From Combretum micranthum (taxonomy: Eukaryota; Streptophyta; Magnoliopsida; Myrtales; Combretaceae), in the NCBI GenBank assembly GCA_024138025.1, contig JAMXBD010000362.1, positions 124,001 to 188,000 on the forward strand: 64,000 bases of DNA, in the 5' to 3' direction. Below, in pieces: positions 11,601 to 23,877 of this stretch. The notes below the pieces were generated by a model. It was given only the letters and a program-made list of their open reading frames with translations. It did no database searches and had not been told where the DNA came from. Within the stretch, counting starts at the first letter, position 1. The number at the start of each line of letters is the position of its first letter. Made by a program: the position numbers and the translations under genes.

Positions 11601-13627
11601 TCAAAACACTAGATCTAGTTTACTATACTAGTTTTAAATGCATGAACACTAAGATAGTTATGTGAATGATGAATATATATATAAATCATAAGCAATAACA
11701 AAAATAATAACTCAAATAACAAGATCTAAGGCATAAACGAAAATCAAAGCTACAAAAAGTTAGATCTACAAAATATAACTACTTTTAACAAGAAAATAAG
11801 AATGATACAAGATAATAATCATAGAGAAGAGGAGTGTTTCATTTTGGCATCATCATCCTTAGCTTTTAAGCTTATGAATGTCATTTGATGCATGAAACTC
11901 TCACTATACTTTACCTATATCACCTATGGAAGCTTTAAGAAGAAAGTTTGCTTAAAAATCTTCAAGAATGAAGTGTGGAAGCAAGTTTACAAGTGGGGGT
12001 AGCTTGTGTCTTGCTAGAACAAGAACAAAAGAAGAAGAAAGAGAGGAAAAAGAGGAAAAGAGAGAGAATTTCAAAGGGAAATGAAAGGAAATAATTGAGA
12101 GGCATTAAATGGAGAGAGAAGTATATAAATGAAAGAAAAAAAATAAAACAAGGGTAGCCAGGGAGAGCTACACGTGAATTGGAGAGAAGAGAGAGAGGGG
12201 AATTGTTTGAATTTTGACTTGAAATTCAAATGTGTAATTAATGTGTATGTGTTGCTCTTTAAGAAGGATTGAAATATATTTATTTTAGTCAAATTGGGAG
12301 TAAATTAAAGGACAAGGGCAGCAAAAAGAAGGGAAAAATCTGCCATGAAGTGTGGGATAAAGTGTAGAAAGATTGAAGTGAAAAAGAAGTGATATGTGAA
12401 AGGTGTATTTAAAGTATGGGTTAGAAAACGTACTTTTTATTAAGAAAAATACAAAATAAAATTAGGAAAAACATTTTTAAAATAAGTGGCAGAATTTTCA
12501 TAAATAAAATTAAATAATTATTGGAATTATTTTAGTATTTCAACAAATATGTTACCGGTATGATCAAAATACATGAATATGGGCTATAAATGATATTTTT
12601 ATAACTCGAAAAATTAAAAAATTATTTTATAAAAATAAAAATATTTTTCAAATATTTTTTATTATTAAATTAATTTATTTTATTTTTAGTATCGGGTCTT
12701 AAACAGAATCTGATCCCGTAAAAACCCGAAACGAACTAAATTTTAGAAAAACAAAGTTTTCTATAATATATAAAATATTTATCTAAAAATATAAGGCTTA
12801 TAAGAATAATAAAATTGTGTAATGAAATAAAAGTGAATAGTGCAAAAGACTAATTAATTACCGGTAGTAATGAAAATACGATAAAAAGGTTATAACTGTA
12901 ACTTTTATAACTCGAAAAATTATATAACTGATATATTTGAAATCTTATGAAATTACGAGTCTAACAGTACTAATGGTATATTTTTATATCTGAGCCTCGG
13001 GACACGCTTTTCGAAGTCTATATCCGAACGGGTTCGAAATAGGTCAAAAATTTACCAATCATATTTTTAAGCGAACGTATTACTACGAGCTATTCTACAC
13101 ACTTAAACTACACCTTGGCCTCTAGGTTAAGGGCATTAGATTGCCGACTTAAACTACTGTATTCCACTTAGGGTTTCCGGGTGGGTGATTTCGGTTTAGA
13201 TCTTTGCCAATTTGGAAACTGATATTTTATGTTTATACAACATATTTGATTTGAGAAATTTATTTTAAATTTTATTTTTGTAAGTATTTAATATCTCTTA
13301 ACGTTTTCGGAATTATTGAATTGAGTTTTATTTCCGAAAGTTTCGTCGTTATTTACTTTTTAATAATCTTTTTTTGGGTTCTCTATTACTCGATTTTATA
13401 AGTCGAAGTTACGTATAGAATTTGTCATACTTAGTGGTTTTAGAATTGAAGTATGTTGAGTTCTTATTTTGTTTTTAAGGATTCTTATTTTTCTCAAGAT
13501 TCGGAAATTTCTGGATTCGCTTGTGTTTTAGGACTAGTTGAAGTTTGGTTTCAATTTGGAGTGATTTTTAGGGTTTATTTTTGAAGTTCATATTGAAGTT
13601 ATTTACTAAAATTTTCCAGGGCTTACA
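8619..13627 (-). mobile_element. Giant solo LTR (5.0 kb) with perfect target-site duplication
   Basis: The copy starts TGTCACGCCC at 8619 and ends GGGCTTACA at 13627, the expected TG...CA termini. It is flanked by the same 5 bp, TGCCT, at 8614-8618 and 13628-13632. The 26572-30939 copy shares both ends and long internal blocks, for example 8633-8720 with 26586-26675 and 12860-13140 with 30105-30400. No gag or pol relic lies between the ends, so this is one LTR left after LTR-LTR recombination, not a whole element. Family members on the plus strand end GGGCATCACA followed by a primer binding site, which shows this copy is in minus orientation. A TATA-like ATTTATATAC on the minus strand (12121-12130) could be its promoter, giving a U3 of about 1.5 kb. 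Confidence 0.9.
12121..12130 (-). promoter_or_regulatory. Candidate LTR promoter TATA box
   Basis: On the minus strand the sequence reads ATTTATATAC, followed downstream by a CT-rich tract of roughly 100 bp (12010-12110), a common arrangement for plant promoters and 5' leaders. The related solo LTR has TATAAATA in the comparable place (29801-29808). Confidence 0.4.
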
Positions 13628-13632
13628 TGCCT

Positions 13633-13999
13633 TGCATATAGTGCTTCGCATATTTTTTTTTTTTTTTTTGCTTGTCGTGCCATGCTATCCCATCCCATTT
13701 ATTAACATGTTGTGTCATGTACCGTGTCACATGCTATTAATCGGATTCGAATTTCACAAGGTTTGTATGATATTATTTTGTTATTTCCTACTTGTAGTTT
13801 TTTAGATGGCTTTCTAAATTTTAATTAACATTTAATGTAAATAGAATTTAGAAGATGAATAAAGAAATATTTTTCACTCCATTAATAATAATAGGCATTA
13901 CATTATTAATTACATTGTTATTAAAAAACTTAATTAATTTCATTTTAGAAAAAAAATAGTAGGAATATGATAATTGGTCGCCTTGTTGACCGCTTTGAC
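13633..13999. other. Flank of the solo LTR with a long poly-T
   Basis: Contains an 18-base T run (about 13652-13669) and a segment rich in CATG words. I see no gene in it. Confidence 0.4.
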
Positions 14000-14800
14000 C
14001 ATCAGCATCGCTTAGGGGCTAATATGATGGTGGTAGTAGTGGAGGATGCTCTGGTCAATAACCTTCCAATCGAAGAACTGGTCAATCTAGGTATTCATGA
14101 CTTTGAGCATTTCCCAATGTTCTTATTAGACCTTGCTTATTTGTACTAGATGCTCCATTATGTCATCCATGTTAAACATATCGGGTTGTTATTATGCTGA
14201 GCTTAACTATGCTACTATCTCTCTCCTATTCCTTCATCATGCCATGGTAGAGACAAATCATCCAAGTTAAAATCAAAGCTCTGTTTGTCCAATTCATTCC
14301 TATCTCTCGTCTCCGTTGCACCATCTTGATCTCTATAATATTGGTTGGCTTAAGGATTGTACTTGGAATCTACTTTCTTGCAATGTTGTCCTTAATGAAT
14401 TTGGACCTTGTTTTTGCTTTTGTGTAATTTGAAAAGTTAAATCTCCAAGATTTCAATTTCCTGACTAGTGGAAAAGGAGGATACACATAATGTCGATACT
14501 TTTCATAGTGGCACGAGATGTTTTGGCTTCTTTAGTTTCAATGGTTTCATCAGAGTTAGCTTTTAGTTCATATGGATGGGTTATTGAACCACACTGCCAT
14601 AGACTAAACGCAAAAACTTAAAGCATGTGTGTGTGTTAATGATAGGAAGCAAACAGACTCATATTTTTGGCGGCCCAATGAAAGTGACTTGGGATGGGGC
14701 GAGAAGAGGGGGACCAGTGGGATGAGGGTGTTTCATTGTCACCACTAGGGTTTCAGCCATATGCATAGACAAAATAGTTGGGTGAGGCTAGAGGATTCTA
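14000..14800 (-). pseudogene. Possible decayed protein-coding relic, not recognised
   Basis: This stretch is less AT-rich than its surroundings. On the minus strand it contains short, codon-like runs. One reads DRNELDKQSFDFNLDDLSLP (about 14310-14250) and another PDMFNMDDIMEHLVQISK (about 14190-14130). Upstream, an ATG at about 14762 opens a 33-codon frame that begins MAETLVV. The runs are in different frames and separated by stops, so nothing here can be translated as it stands. The acidic, Asp-rich composition resembles plant regulatory proteins in general, but I recognise no domain and assign no function. It may be chance. Confidence 0.2.
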
Positions 14801-15230
14801 GGATGATATGGTAAAATATGAGGTAGATGGTGTATGGTTGATGGCTTTTTTTATCCTAATATTCTTGCAATTTGTAAAAAATGAAAAATATTATCAATAA
14901 AATTTAATTTTCTACCGATCCCAATGCATTTATTAATTTAATTTATTTAATAATTTACAATTATTCTAAACAAATTAATTAAGCAATTTTAACATTTAAT
15001 ATAATTTAATTGCTATTATAGTATTATTTAATAATGTCATTATTTATTTACATAGTAATACAATTGAAATCATTTAAAAAAACAAAATATTTTATATTAT
15101 TTTAAAAACACGATTAAATTTAATTTTAAACAATAAAACAAAAAAATTATTTATGTAAATATAATTTAAAGTAAATTAAAAAATAAATCATTATTTTTTA
15201 TTATTATTTAAAAAAAAAAGACTCGTGTAC
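14801..15230. other. Extremely AT-rich spacer
   Basis: Almost pure A/T with no motif or open frame that I can support. Confidence 0.5.
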
Positions 15231-15485
15231 TAATTCGTGTCTTGCATATCGTACAGTATCATACCAGTCTACTTATTTTGCATGTTGTGTGTTGTCTTAC
15301 GTGTGCTAGTACTTTTATTTTTTTCTTTCGAATGTCTTGTATGTCATGTCAGGTCCATGATTCGCATGCTGGCCCACACGTGGTGCAGCCTAGTCAACAA
15401 GCCTTGGTGCGAAATCAACTTGTTAAAGTTTGTTTATATCCCATGAGGCTGGATCGTGCATGTACAAAACTCTGTCCATGATTAC
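15231..15485. other. GC-richer island, unrecognised
   Basis: A 250-bp patch with markedly higher GC content than the DNA on either side, containing TGTCATGTCAGGTCC and GCCCACACGTGGTGC words. The open frames here (15237-15446 and 15242-15481) show no family motif. From 15486 to 15990 nothing is recognised. Confidence 0.35.
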
Positions 15486-15990
15486 TGATTAGTATCATTG
15501 CTGACTTAAAAAGTTTTTCAACAATCGCTACCAGTACATTTCAGCATATTATTGGTAAAAAGTCTGTAAAAGTGTATATATTTATGTAGAAACCACTTTC
15601 GCGTCTCACCTTTTATGATACCTGTTTTATATTCAATATTAGTAATAGGTCCTACATAAGAAAAAAACAAAGAATATATTTAAATATGCATAGTTATTGA
15701 AAAATATTTGTAAAGATAATTAAGTAGATGACAACTGTCTTCCCTAAAATCCACTTTTAACCTTTTCCCCTCTCCATCAATTTTATTAATATCATAATTA
15801 TCTGTGGTTACATTATTTATTGGATGCTCCATTAAAACTATGATAAAAGCAAAGATCGGACTATCGTATGAACGAATGGTTGCTTTGAAAAAAGGAGGCG
15901 TCACTCGCCTTTTATGTCTCCGAATTCACCGACAGGTATTAGGATGGAAGGGAAAAAAGAGAGATAGCTCTTTGCCTAATTATTTTAAGT

Positions 15991-16150
15991 AGATACTTCC
16001 TTCAGGTCTTTCTCTCTCCTGTGAAAAAATATATCGTAGCGATTTTATATATAATATCACATGTGATATTATTTTTTCATATGACAAACTCTCAATAAAA
16101 AATAAAAAATAAGATGATAGGCCTTAGGTGGGAGAAATACTTCTGAAGTG
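15991..16150. mobile_element. MITE-like element with a perfect 22-bp central palindrome
   Basis: Imperfect terminal inverted repeats: the left end ACTTCCTTCAGGTC...CTCTCTCCT pairs with the right end, whose reverse complement reads ACTTCAGAAGTATTTCTCCC. The centre, 16051-16072, is a perfect palindrome (ATAATATCAC and its complement), with further matching arms TGAAAAAATA/TATTTTTTCA on each side. The whole could fold into a hairpin of about 160 bp, typical of small non-autonomous DNA transposons. No coding capacity; no target-site duplication established. Confidence 0.4.
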
Positions 16151-17204
16151 ACATATGAGTAATGAAGCAAGACTTGCATGTTATGAATTAATTGATTTAT
16201 TGTGGTTCTTTCTCAATACCTGATGATTTCTTCAAACATTTCATTAATGGTTGCAAAATTCAGTGCTTATAAGTAGTAGAAAGATTTACAATACTACCTA
16301 ATTTTCAAATATTAAATTAGAAAAGAAATGAAAGAACAGTTCGCTCACTGAAATCACTAGATAGACACGCTTCTACAAATGCTGATGCATTTATTTGATT
16401 TTATTGAATCAAGTTATGTTTGAATCACAACTTTGGAAGCTTAAAAATTAATAACGGAATCATAAAATTTCTCCATAATTTTAGGGTATTACATTTACGG
16501 AATATGGTATAAGAAAAACAAATTATAAAGTATAGGTTTATCATTGATTATTACTTACTATAATAATTGAATATATTAAATAATAATAAAAAAATCAAAT
16601 AGTAATACTATTATTCTCAAGCTACAATTTAAAAAAGAAAAAATAGTCAAGACTTTTTATTGAAAATCATAAACTACCACCTTGTTGCTTAAAGTGCCTC
16701 TATAAAACCTAATATAACCTATTATAATTTTCCAAATGCAACAATATATCATTGTTTTCAAAGATAATTATTTTGTAATGTTTTACATTACAACATATAC
16801 TCTTTGTTTTTATATGCTTGATCTTCTAAATTATATAGAAGCGATTATTATCTTTGCAAGTATACAGAAATAGCTCAAGATTTTTTAATCATTGGAACTT
16901 GCTGTAATTTCTACATTCTTGGTAAAACATCAGTTAAAAAGGCTCCATAGATTTTTGCTACAAGATTCAATTTTAAACAAATATTAGTTTTTAAATATTA
17001 GAAAAACAAATTGTCTCTGAAGAAGAACTAGCGATACAACGTGGGATGGTCACACTAGGAAAAATCTGGACATTATGGACGAAATAAAGAGAAGAAACTT
17101 GCCTCATATTTATATATAATGCCTTGTTTTCCAAAAGAGTACAAGTTCGCCGCTTTTTTCCCCGTAAATATTCCCCGACCCGAACACTCCCTCCCCCCAA
17201 TATT
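16151..17204. other. AT-rich sequence, nothing recognised
   Basis: No gene, RNA or repeat supported. Open frames are short and of low complexity. Confidence 0.4.
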
Positions 17205-17282
17205 AATTTGCGTTTTCTGCGTATCCTATTTGTACGTTTAAAGGTAAATTTGCATCTTCTGCGTGTCCTATTCATATGTTTG
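17205..17282. repeat. 36-bp duplication
   Basis: Two copies, 17205-17240 and 17247-17282, both built on AATTTGC-TTTTCTGCGT-TCCTATT, separated by 6 bp and about 80% identical. They sit in a locally GC-richer patch. Confidence 0.55.
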
Positions 17283-20200
17283 AATATGTAACTATGTTTG
17301 TTATAAATAGCTTAGTAATTTATTTAGTTAGAAATTTTCTAATAACAAATCCTTAAAAAAATAAATAGAAAATATATAACAAGCAGCAAACACGAGGTTA
17401 AATTATGATATGAAGCTGCGCCAAGAAGACTTTTGCGATGTCATAAGAGGGTCATAATGTCAATCAAATACATGGTAAAATTATGCAGTAAATAGTATCC
17501 ATGGAATTGCTATTTGCTCATTTTCCATTTGCCATAAGAGTTCAAAAATTATTATCTCAATTTGAATGCTTTTTAATTTTACAATTCAATATTTTCACTA
17601 CCATTTTTCTTGTTTCGACTTATGCTTTCGAATCAATTATGCGCAACATCTTTGTGAGGATAAGTACTAAGTTAATTCTAAGGCACCCGCTTGTAATCGT
17701 CGTAGATTTGCATTTATTTTCTTACCACGGTAACAGAAAATTACTACCAATTGTTGTGGAATTTTGCTTTCAATTTCTTTTCCTCTTTTCCTGTGAATTT
17801 ATTTACCCTTTTTTTTTCACGCAATCTTCCTTTTATTTTCTCCTTCTTTTCATTTATCATATTCTCTCGTCCGCACTTTACACACTATATAATATAATAT
17901 AATGATAGAAGCTATCTCATTAAATTAATTTTAAAATAATATATTAATAGAAAAATTCTATATGCTTTTCTAGTTCTCAATTAGAAAATTATTAATAATG
18001 TTATGCTGAAAAAACTGCAAAACATGATTACGATATTGATTTTAGTCCAAAGAAACGATGTGCACCTTGACGTTCCAACATTCGAAATGCTCAAAATGCG
18101 ATAGCGTTAGCACAGACATGCATACAGTGTCACACGCACTGACATACACAAAAATATATATTAACTAAGGCACGAATATATAATTGGTTTTACCAACTTT
18201 GCCATAATTGAAAAGTTCCTCAAAAATGAAAATGCCAGGAAAATAAACCGCACGTTGTAAAATTTATAAGCTAGCAAAATGATTTTAAGTTTACAGCTAC
18301 CATTGATGCTAATATTGTAGCTATGTGCGGCCATAGATTGATTTGATTCGTGTTTTACTGAAAGTTAAATCAAACTAAACCATTATTCATGATTTAATTA
18401 TTTTTTTTTTCATTCTAAACCAAGCCATAAGTAACAGTTTGGTTTAGATTATCAATTTTTAAAACCATTAAATTTTTTGCTCTATTTTTTTTTTTTTACA
18501 TTTCCATGGGTAATCAAATATTTTAATCATTTTGCAAAATTTATCTTGCAAATCATAATAAAATACTTTATAAATCCATCATACTCATAATTCATAATCG
18601 TCTATTAAAAGATTTAATCATAATCAGTTATCCATAAACAAAATGCATTTGCTAACTATTACATAGCAAATCATAATCTATAATTGTCCAACAAAACCAT
18701 AATTTAATTGTTCATTTTGTCAAAGTTCATGTACTAAAAGAGGTCTTTTCCCTTTAGGAAATTAGTATTTATTTGCACAAATTAGTGTACAAGTAAACAA
18801 ATTACAAAAAGCAAATAGAGTTATCAAAAAGAAAATTAATATTATTCACATTTTAAAAAATTACAAAAATACCATCAGGATGAAAATGATCCCAATTCTA
18901 AACAACATAAACTTATTTCTTAAAGGGACGAGGTTGCACTAACCACAAACATAATCATAGCTCCACTTTATTTCTTGCACAGTCCTAAGTTGTTGACTAA
19001 GGAAACTCTTGCCAAGTAAAATCACGTCACTTCCATGGACAACTCATCTCATTTTTTTATTTATTTATTATTATTATTATTGTTAATTTCCCTACTCTTT
19101 AATTTCTTCTTTAATCTTATGAGCATTGCAGCTTGGTTTGTCAATTTCTCGTTCAAAAACACTGCAAATCCTATCTCAACAATACCTTCTTTTGGAGTAT
19201 TGTTCATTTCTTCACTTCGACTTAGAACACCTCGGCTTCTTCTTTTCTTTATGCTTTATTTTATTCTTGTCACATATGTAAACCCCTAGATTTTATGATA
19301 ATTTTTAAATAAGTCTTAGAGCAAGAACCAAAACCAGAATTCTAAAGTCAAATTGAGTTAACTCTACACCCTAGAAACCTTAAATTTAATCAAACAACTC
19401 ATAAAAACCCTAAGATGTTGAATAAGTTATAAAAATAGGATAAACATATTTTATTAATTGAACATATGGTATAAACCCTAAAAGATCAGATTTGATAAAA
19501 TCTCGATCATTGAAAGTCTTTATAGGATCAGTTTCCTTTTTAGGCCATCGAGATGCAAAACGAGGTAAAATTTTCTGACAAATAATTCATGCTTGGAATA
19601 TAATAAAATATTCATAAAATATCAGATAAAATTTTATTAGGTTATGAAAACGACATATATAGCTTGTATCCGCTTATTTTTATCTCTACATGTAATTTAA
19701 TTATCTTATTTACTATTCATTATTGTTCATAACTATTCATTTCAATCACTTTTGTCTCTATTTATTATGCCTACTCTTACATGCCATAACCTATATTTTA
19801 CTTTTCATATTTTCCATAAAACCTACTCTTACAAATATCAAATCAAACTTACTTTACATGTCTCTCTCCCTCCCTGCCTCTCCCTCTCCCTCTTCTTTCC
19901 TTCACAAAGGATGTCGTAGTGTACATACCCTAACACCCCCGCCCTATGATCTCTCTCTTGGCTCACTCTTGAAACAAACACATTTCCTTTGTGATTTGTT
20001 TTAGGTAAACACTTACCCCATACCTCCTTAGTCATTATTGTAAATTATCTATCAAGTTTCACGCATTATCTATGGAATAAAATTCTCCTCATGATGCATT
20101 AAAGCTAGAAATTATAATGCCAACATGAAACTTATACCATGTGATGTTTATGATCATGATGAGTTTATATTCATGTTACTATATTTTTGCTTACTAACCT

Positions 20201-21440
20201 AACTATCTATATGTATAAATGTGTTTATGTATACATTCATAGCAATAGAGCATATTGGTCACTAACCTGACATTTATTTCTTGCAATTATATTATTTCAT
20301 GCAATTTATTTAATACATGCTTTGTTGAGACTAGTCCTTAATCAAGTCAAAATAAATGGGGACTTATCCATTTCTAAGTCCCGAGAAGCATTGTCCAAAA
20401 TTCTAAGGCTACCATTTATTTTGTTTTTCTTTTAATATTTTATTTTATAAGGTGATTGGATTGTTTCGAGTCTGGGGAGTCTTGATTATGAGCTAAGACT
20501 CCCATGCTTTAATTTCTTATCTTTATGTTCTTTATGATTATTGTCTTCATCTTCATAATCTTTCATTTTGAGTTGTTTTTATTTATGGTCATATACATAG
20601 AGCATTCATAGTGATGTTGTTATGCCAAAAATGGATTTTGAACTTTAAAAATTTAACAATTTTATATTATGTGAAACCTTCTTTTGAAACTCATTTTCAA
20701 GCATAAAGGAAATCATTATCAAAAGGTAAATTTTAAAACAAGATCATCCTCTTGATTTCATTTAAATGATCAACATGATTAGGAAAAGATTCTTACAACT
20801 TGAACCTTAATCTAAGGTTCCATGTTTTAGAAATAAAAATTAGCAAACGTATTTTGATCAAAGATCTCAAAACAAACAAGACAAGGTACAAAACCAATTT
20901 TAAGTTAGATCACACATTTAAAAAGTTTTGAGAAATAAAGTTCTATTATTGCTCAAAGCCAATTTTTCCATGAACTTGAACTTTGGTTTTTAATAAGATG
21001 GTTTCACTAAAAATTCTATTTGAACAACATCACTAGGATCATGGATGTGTTATGAACTATTTCTAACTTTAAAAATTGAAAAATTATGTGTATATGTATA
21101 GGTATACTTGGCTTAGAAGTTAGAAGGTCTAAATGAGGAAAAAATGATAAAATGTAGGAAAAACAACCTCTAGAGCATACTGGATGCATTTTGTATAGTA
21201 TATTTTCGAGACTCAAACGACCTCAAATAATTAAATTGACCTTATAAATGGATAGAGCATTTGAAGTAGGTAGAAAATGACTACTTATATATGAAATTCC
21301 AAGTTAAAATGAGCAAGTTATAGCTATTTTAAGTTTGACTTTCATAACTAGAAAAATGACGCAAATAAAATAAATGAAGTTAGAAATTTGAGTAGAACCT
21401 ATGTGAAATACTCATTCTAGGTATCTCTTTTGTTTAGGTG
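17283..21440. other. AT-rich sequence, nothing recognised with confidence
   Basis: Contains T-rich and A-rich runs and scattered short open frames of low complexity. The longest is 133 codons at 17501-17902, rich in Phe, Leu and Ile. A CT-rich patch at 19860-19975 could be LTR leader sequence, and the right part (from about 20300) may already belong to the LTR that ends at 22642, but I could not place its left edge. Confidence 0.35.
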
Positions 21441-22138
21441 AATAAGGTTTTGGAGCTTCATTTTCGGAAGATTATTTTGATTGAGGAACTACCATGGACA
21501 AGTGAGTTTTTCTTACGCATTATGTACTCTTGTTTGTGTTTGTAAATTAGTGCACTAGAATATAGAGAAAAGATAAAAATGGATTTGCATGCTAGATCAT
21601 CTTGGGGATATGTTATGTTTCTTCATGCTTGATCAAAGAATGATAAGTATATTGAAATTTTGAATGATTGGTTAATAAGTTGTTTGGATACCGTGTTGCT
21701 ATCTTTGTTATATGGTGTTGATCACCCATTAACGGAAAATTAACATGGTTGGAACTAGGTAATAAAAAGATCATGCATGGCACAAGTCGAATCGCATAAC
21801 ATTTCACTACTAATGTTACGCATGAGACCAGAAAAGTAAGGCACCTAGCTCATACATGAGGAACTAAGACGTTTGGGGAATACGACCTCATGGAGGAGCT
21901 ATGCTAGATCGATCACTTTGGTAAAAAAGCTCGGGGTCTTAGTAGTGGTGGTTGTTTGGGATCTAATAGAGTGTGATGGTCGAAAGGACTCTTTTTTATA
22001 GAAAGCATTCCCTAACCCCAATATGGAGGGCATAAATTCATTCTGTATATGATGATCGGTTAATCATAGTATTTGAGTGTCATATTGATGTTACATGTCA
22101 TATGTTTGCCTAACCAACTTGTTTGATTTGGTTTTTGT

Positions 22139-22169
<31 letters not shown>

Positions 22170-22642
22170 TAATACAAGGATTATCACTAAGCATGTTGCA
22201 GCTTATATGCCCATATAGGTTTTTGTTGATGTAGGATACATATGGCTTTATCCTAAGGAGGCGATACCCAAGGTAGGTAAATTGGCGATTTTGGGAAACT
22301 TTGGAAGCAAATTACATGAAGGCTTAGACTTAGATTACATTAGATAATTTTCTCTTAAATTTTTATGTTAATTTTGGAGACTTCTATGTTTGTAAGAAAT
22401 TTTAAAGGTTTCAACGGGGTATGCCCTTAAGACTTTGTAAGACTTAAATTTCCTTTTATTAGAAATTCTTGCATGCATTATTTGCTATCATCTTAAAATG
22501 CATAACTTCATTAGCAATTCTTGTTGTGAGAGTATGTTTTGTACCGATATAAAAGCTTCTGAGTAACTAATAAAGTCATTTTCAAGTTTTAATATTGTGT
22601 ATAGCAAACTGTCCCGTTTATGATACTTTTTTGGGCATCACA
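21441..22642 (+). repeat. 3' part of a plus-strand LTR (5' LTR of a gag-bearing element)
   Basis: The segment 21480-21600 matches the reverse complement of 9600-9720 in the giant solo LTR: shared order of a CCATGG-CAAGTGAGTTTTTCTT block, a CTTGTTT-GT block and an AGATAAAAAT block. The end TTGGGCATCACA (22631-22642) corresponds to the reverse complement of the start of the solo LTR at 8619. Immediately downstream lie a primer binding site and a gag relic. So this is the 5' LTR of an old element on the plus strand. Its left edge is not resolved. A 25-base T run lies at 22139-22163. Confidence 0.6.
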
Positions 22643-22650
22643 GTTTAAGT

Positions 22651-22668
22651 TAATATCATAGCATTAAG
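22651..22668 (+). other. Degenerate primer binding site (initiator Met tRNA type)
   Basis: TAATATCATAGCATTAAG lies 8 bp after the LTR end and resembles the TGGTATCAGAGC-type primer site. It supports plus-strand orientation and a Ty3/gypsy identity for the giant-LTR family. Confidence 0.5.
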
Positions 22669-23877
22669 ATATGGGAAAAAGAACAATAAGAATAGAACTA
22701 GAAGACTTAGAAAATGTGGTTAGATTGGAAATCAATATATGGAATTACTAAGGAATTGATCAAATTGATGAACAACTAGAACAATAGCAAGTAGAAGACG
22801 GGATTGACAATTTCGGATGGAAGATAGGTGAGTCCTTAGTGGAATATTGAAGAAGGCTGAGAATTATTTGTGAAGAAGTAGCTTTACTTAGGATACCAAT
22901 ATGACTTCCCGATGTAATAGCATGTGGAAGACGGGCCTATATGGAAAAATATAGTACAAATACCTCATCGAATATCAATATTTAGGACAAACCAAAGAGT
23001 TGTGGATCCACACAGAAATGATATACATTCTCAAAGAAATGAAAGGAAGCCCTAGACATGACCATGAATCATGAAGCATCACCTTTATAGTCTCAGACGA
23101 GAAAAGATTTAACCTACTGGACTTCTGTACATGGAAACCAACAAGGGACAAGTATGCATATGTGAAAGACTATAGGATCCAACATCTAAGGCTTTTAGAT
23201 CTCAACAATCAAAGCCAAAGCCAAACCGACGAGACATGGGAACTCACACTTTTAACCAAAATCGAAAAGAAAGAAGCTAAAAGATGCAATTATGAACAAG
23301 AAACCTAAGTGAAGATAAAAAAAAATAAAAAGGTGAAACCTTCAACCCAAGGAGAATGGAGCCGCATAGTTCTCATTCTAGACTTTCTTCAGCCACACCA
23401 TTAACATTTGGGAAAAGAAAGGAATTCCCCAAAAGTGAGAAGGCACCAAAACAAGGAAAAGAATATGACTTCACAAGGAAGCATTGCCTCATCATAAAGA
23501 GTGTCAACCGATCCACGTGTTTTAGATCATGCTAGTTTTATCATGACCCAACTAGTCATTAAAATGATCAAGTAATGAGTGCTAAGTAACATAAGAATGA
23601 TAAGTTGTTCATAATATTCTAGTGGTAACTGTGATGTGATCACTTATCTTGTATTAAGTTTCTTTCTATGATTTTGATGTAACGTTTATCTTTATGAGTG
23701 AAAATTTCGAGTGCTTGATCTTGAATTTCCATCTTACAATTTTGTTATCATAAAGTTTGTATTTCAATTCTCACAATCATGATTTCCAAATTTTTATACT
23801 TAATTTAAGGGTAATTTTTTATGATTTCTGAAATTTGACATAAACTATTGGATTAATGAAAACTTACTCAATCTAAA
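22669..23877 (+). other. Decayed leader or internal region of the gag-bearing element
   Basis: Between the primer site and the recognisable gag. From about 22675 a plus-strand reading shows codon-like runs separated by stops, for instance GESLVEY and DVIACGRRAYMEKYS near 22830-22950. I could not match it to a family. It may be a degraded extra ORF or an unrelated nested insertion. Confidence 0.3.

Noticed and set aside
15237..15481. Two overlapping small open frames in the GC-richer patch
   Set aside because: Both frames are open over the same stretch and neither shows a family motif; the patch is too short to judge.
17501..17902. 133-codon open frame on the plus strand
   Set aside because: Phe/Leu/Ile-rich low-complexity translation of AT-rich DNA, with no motif, no codon bias and no neighbour that supports a gene.
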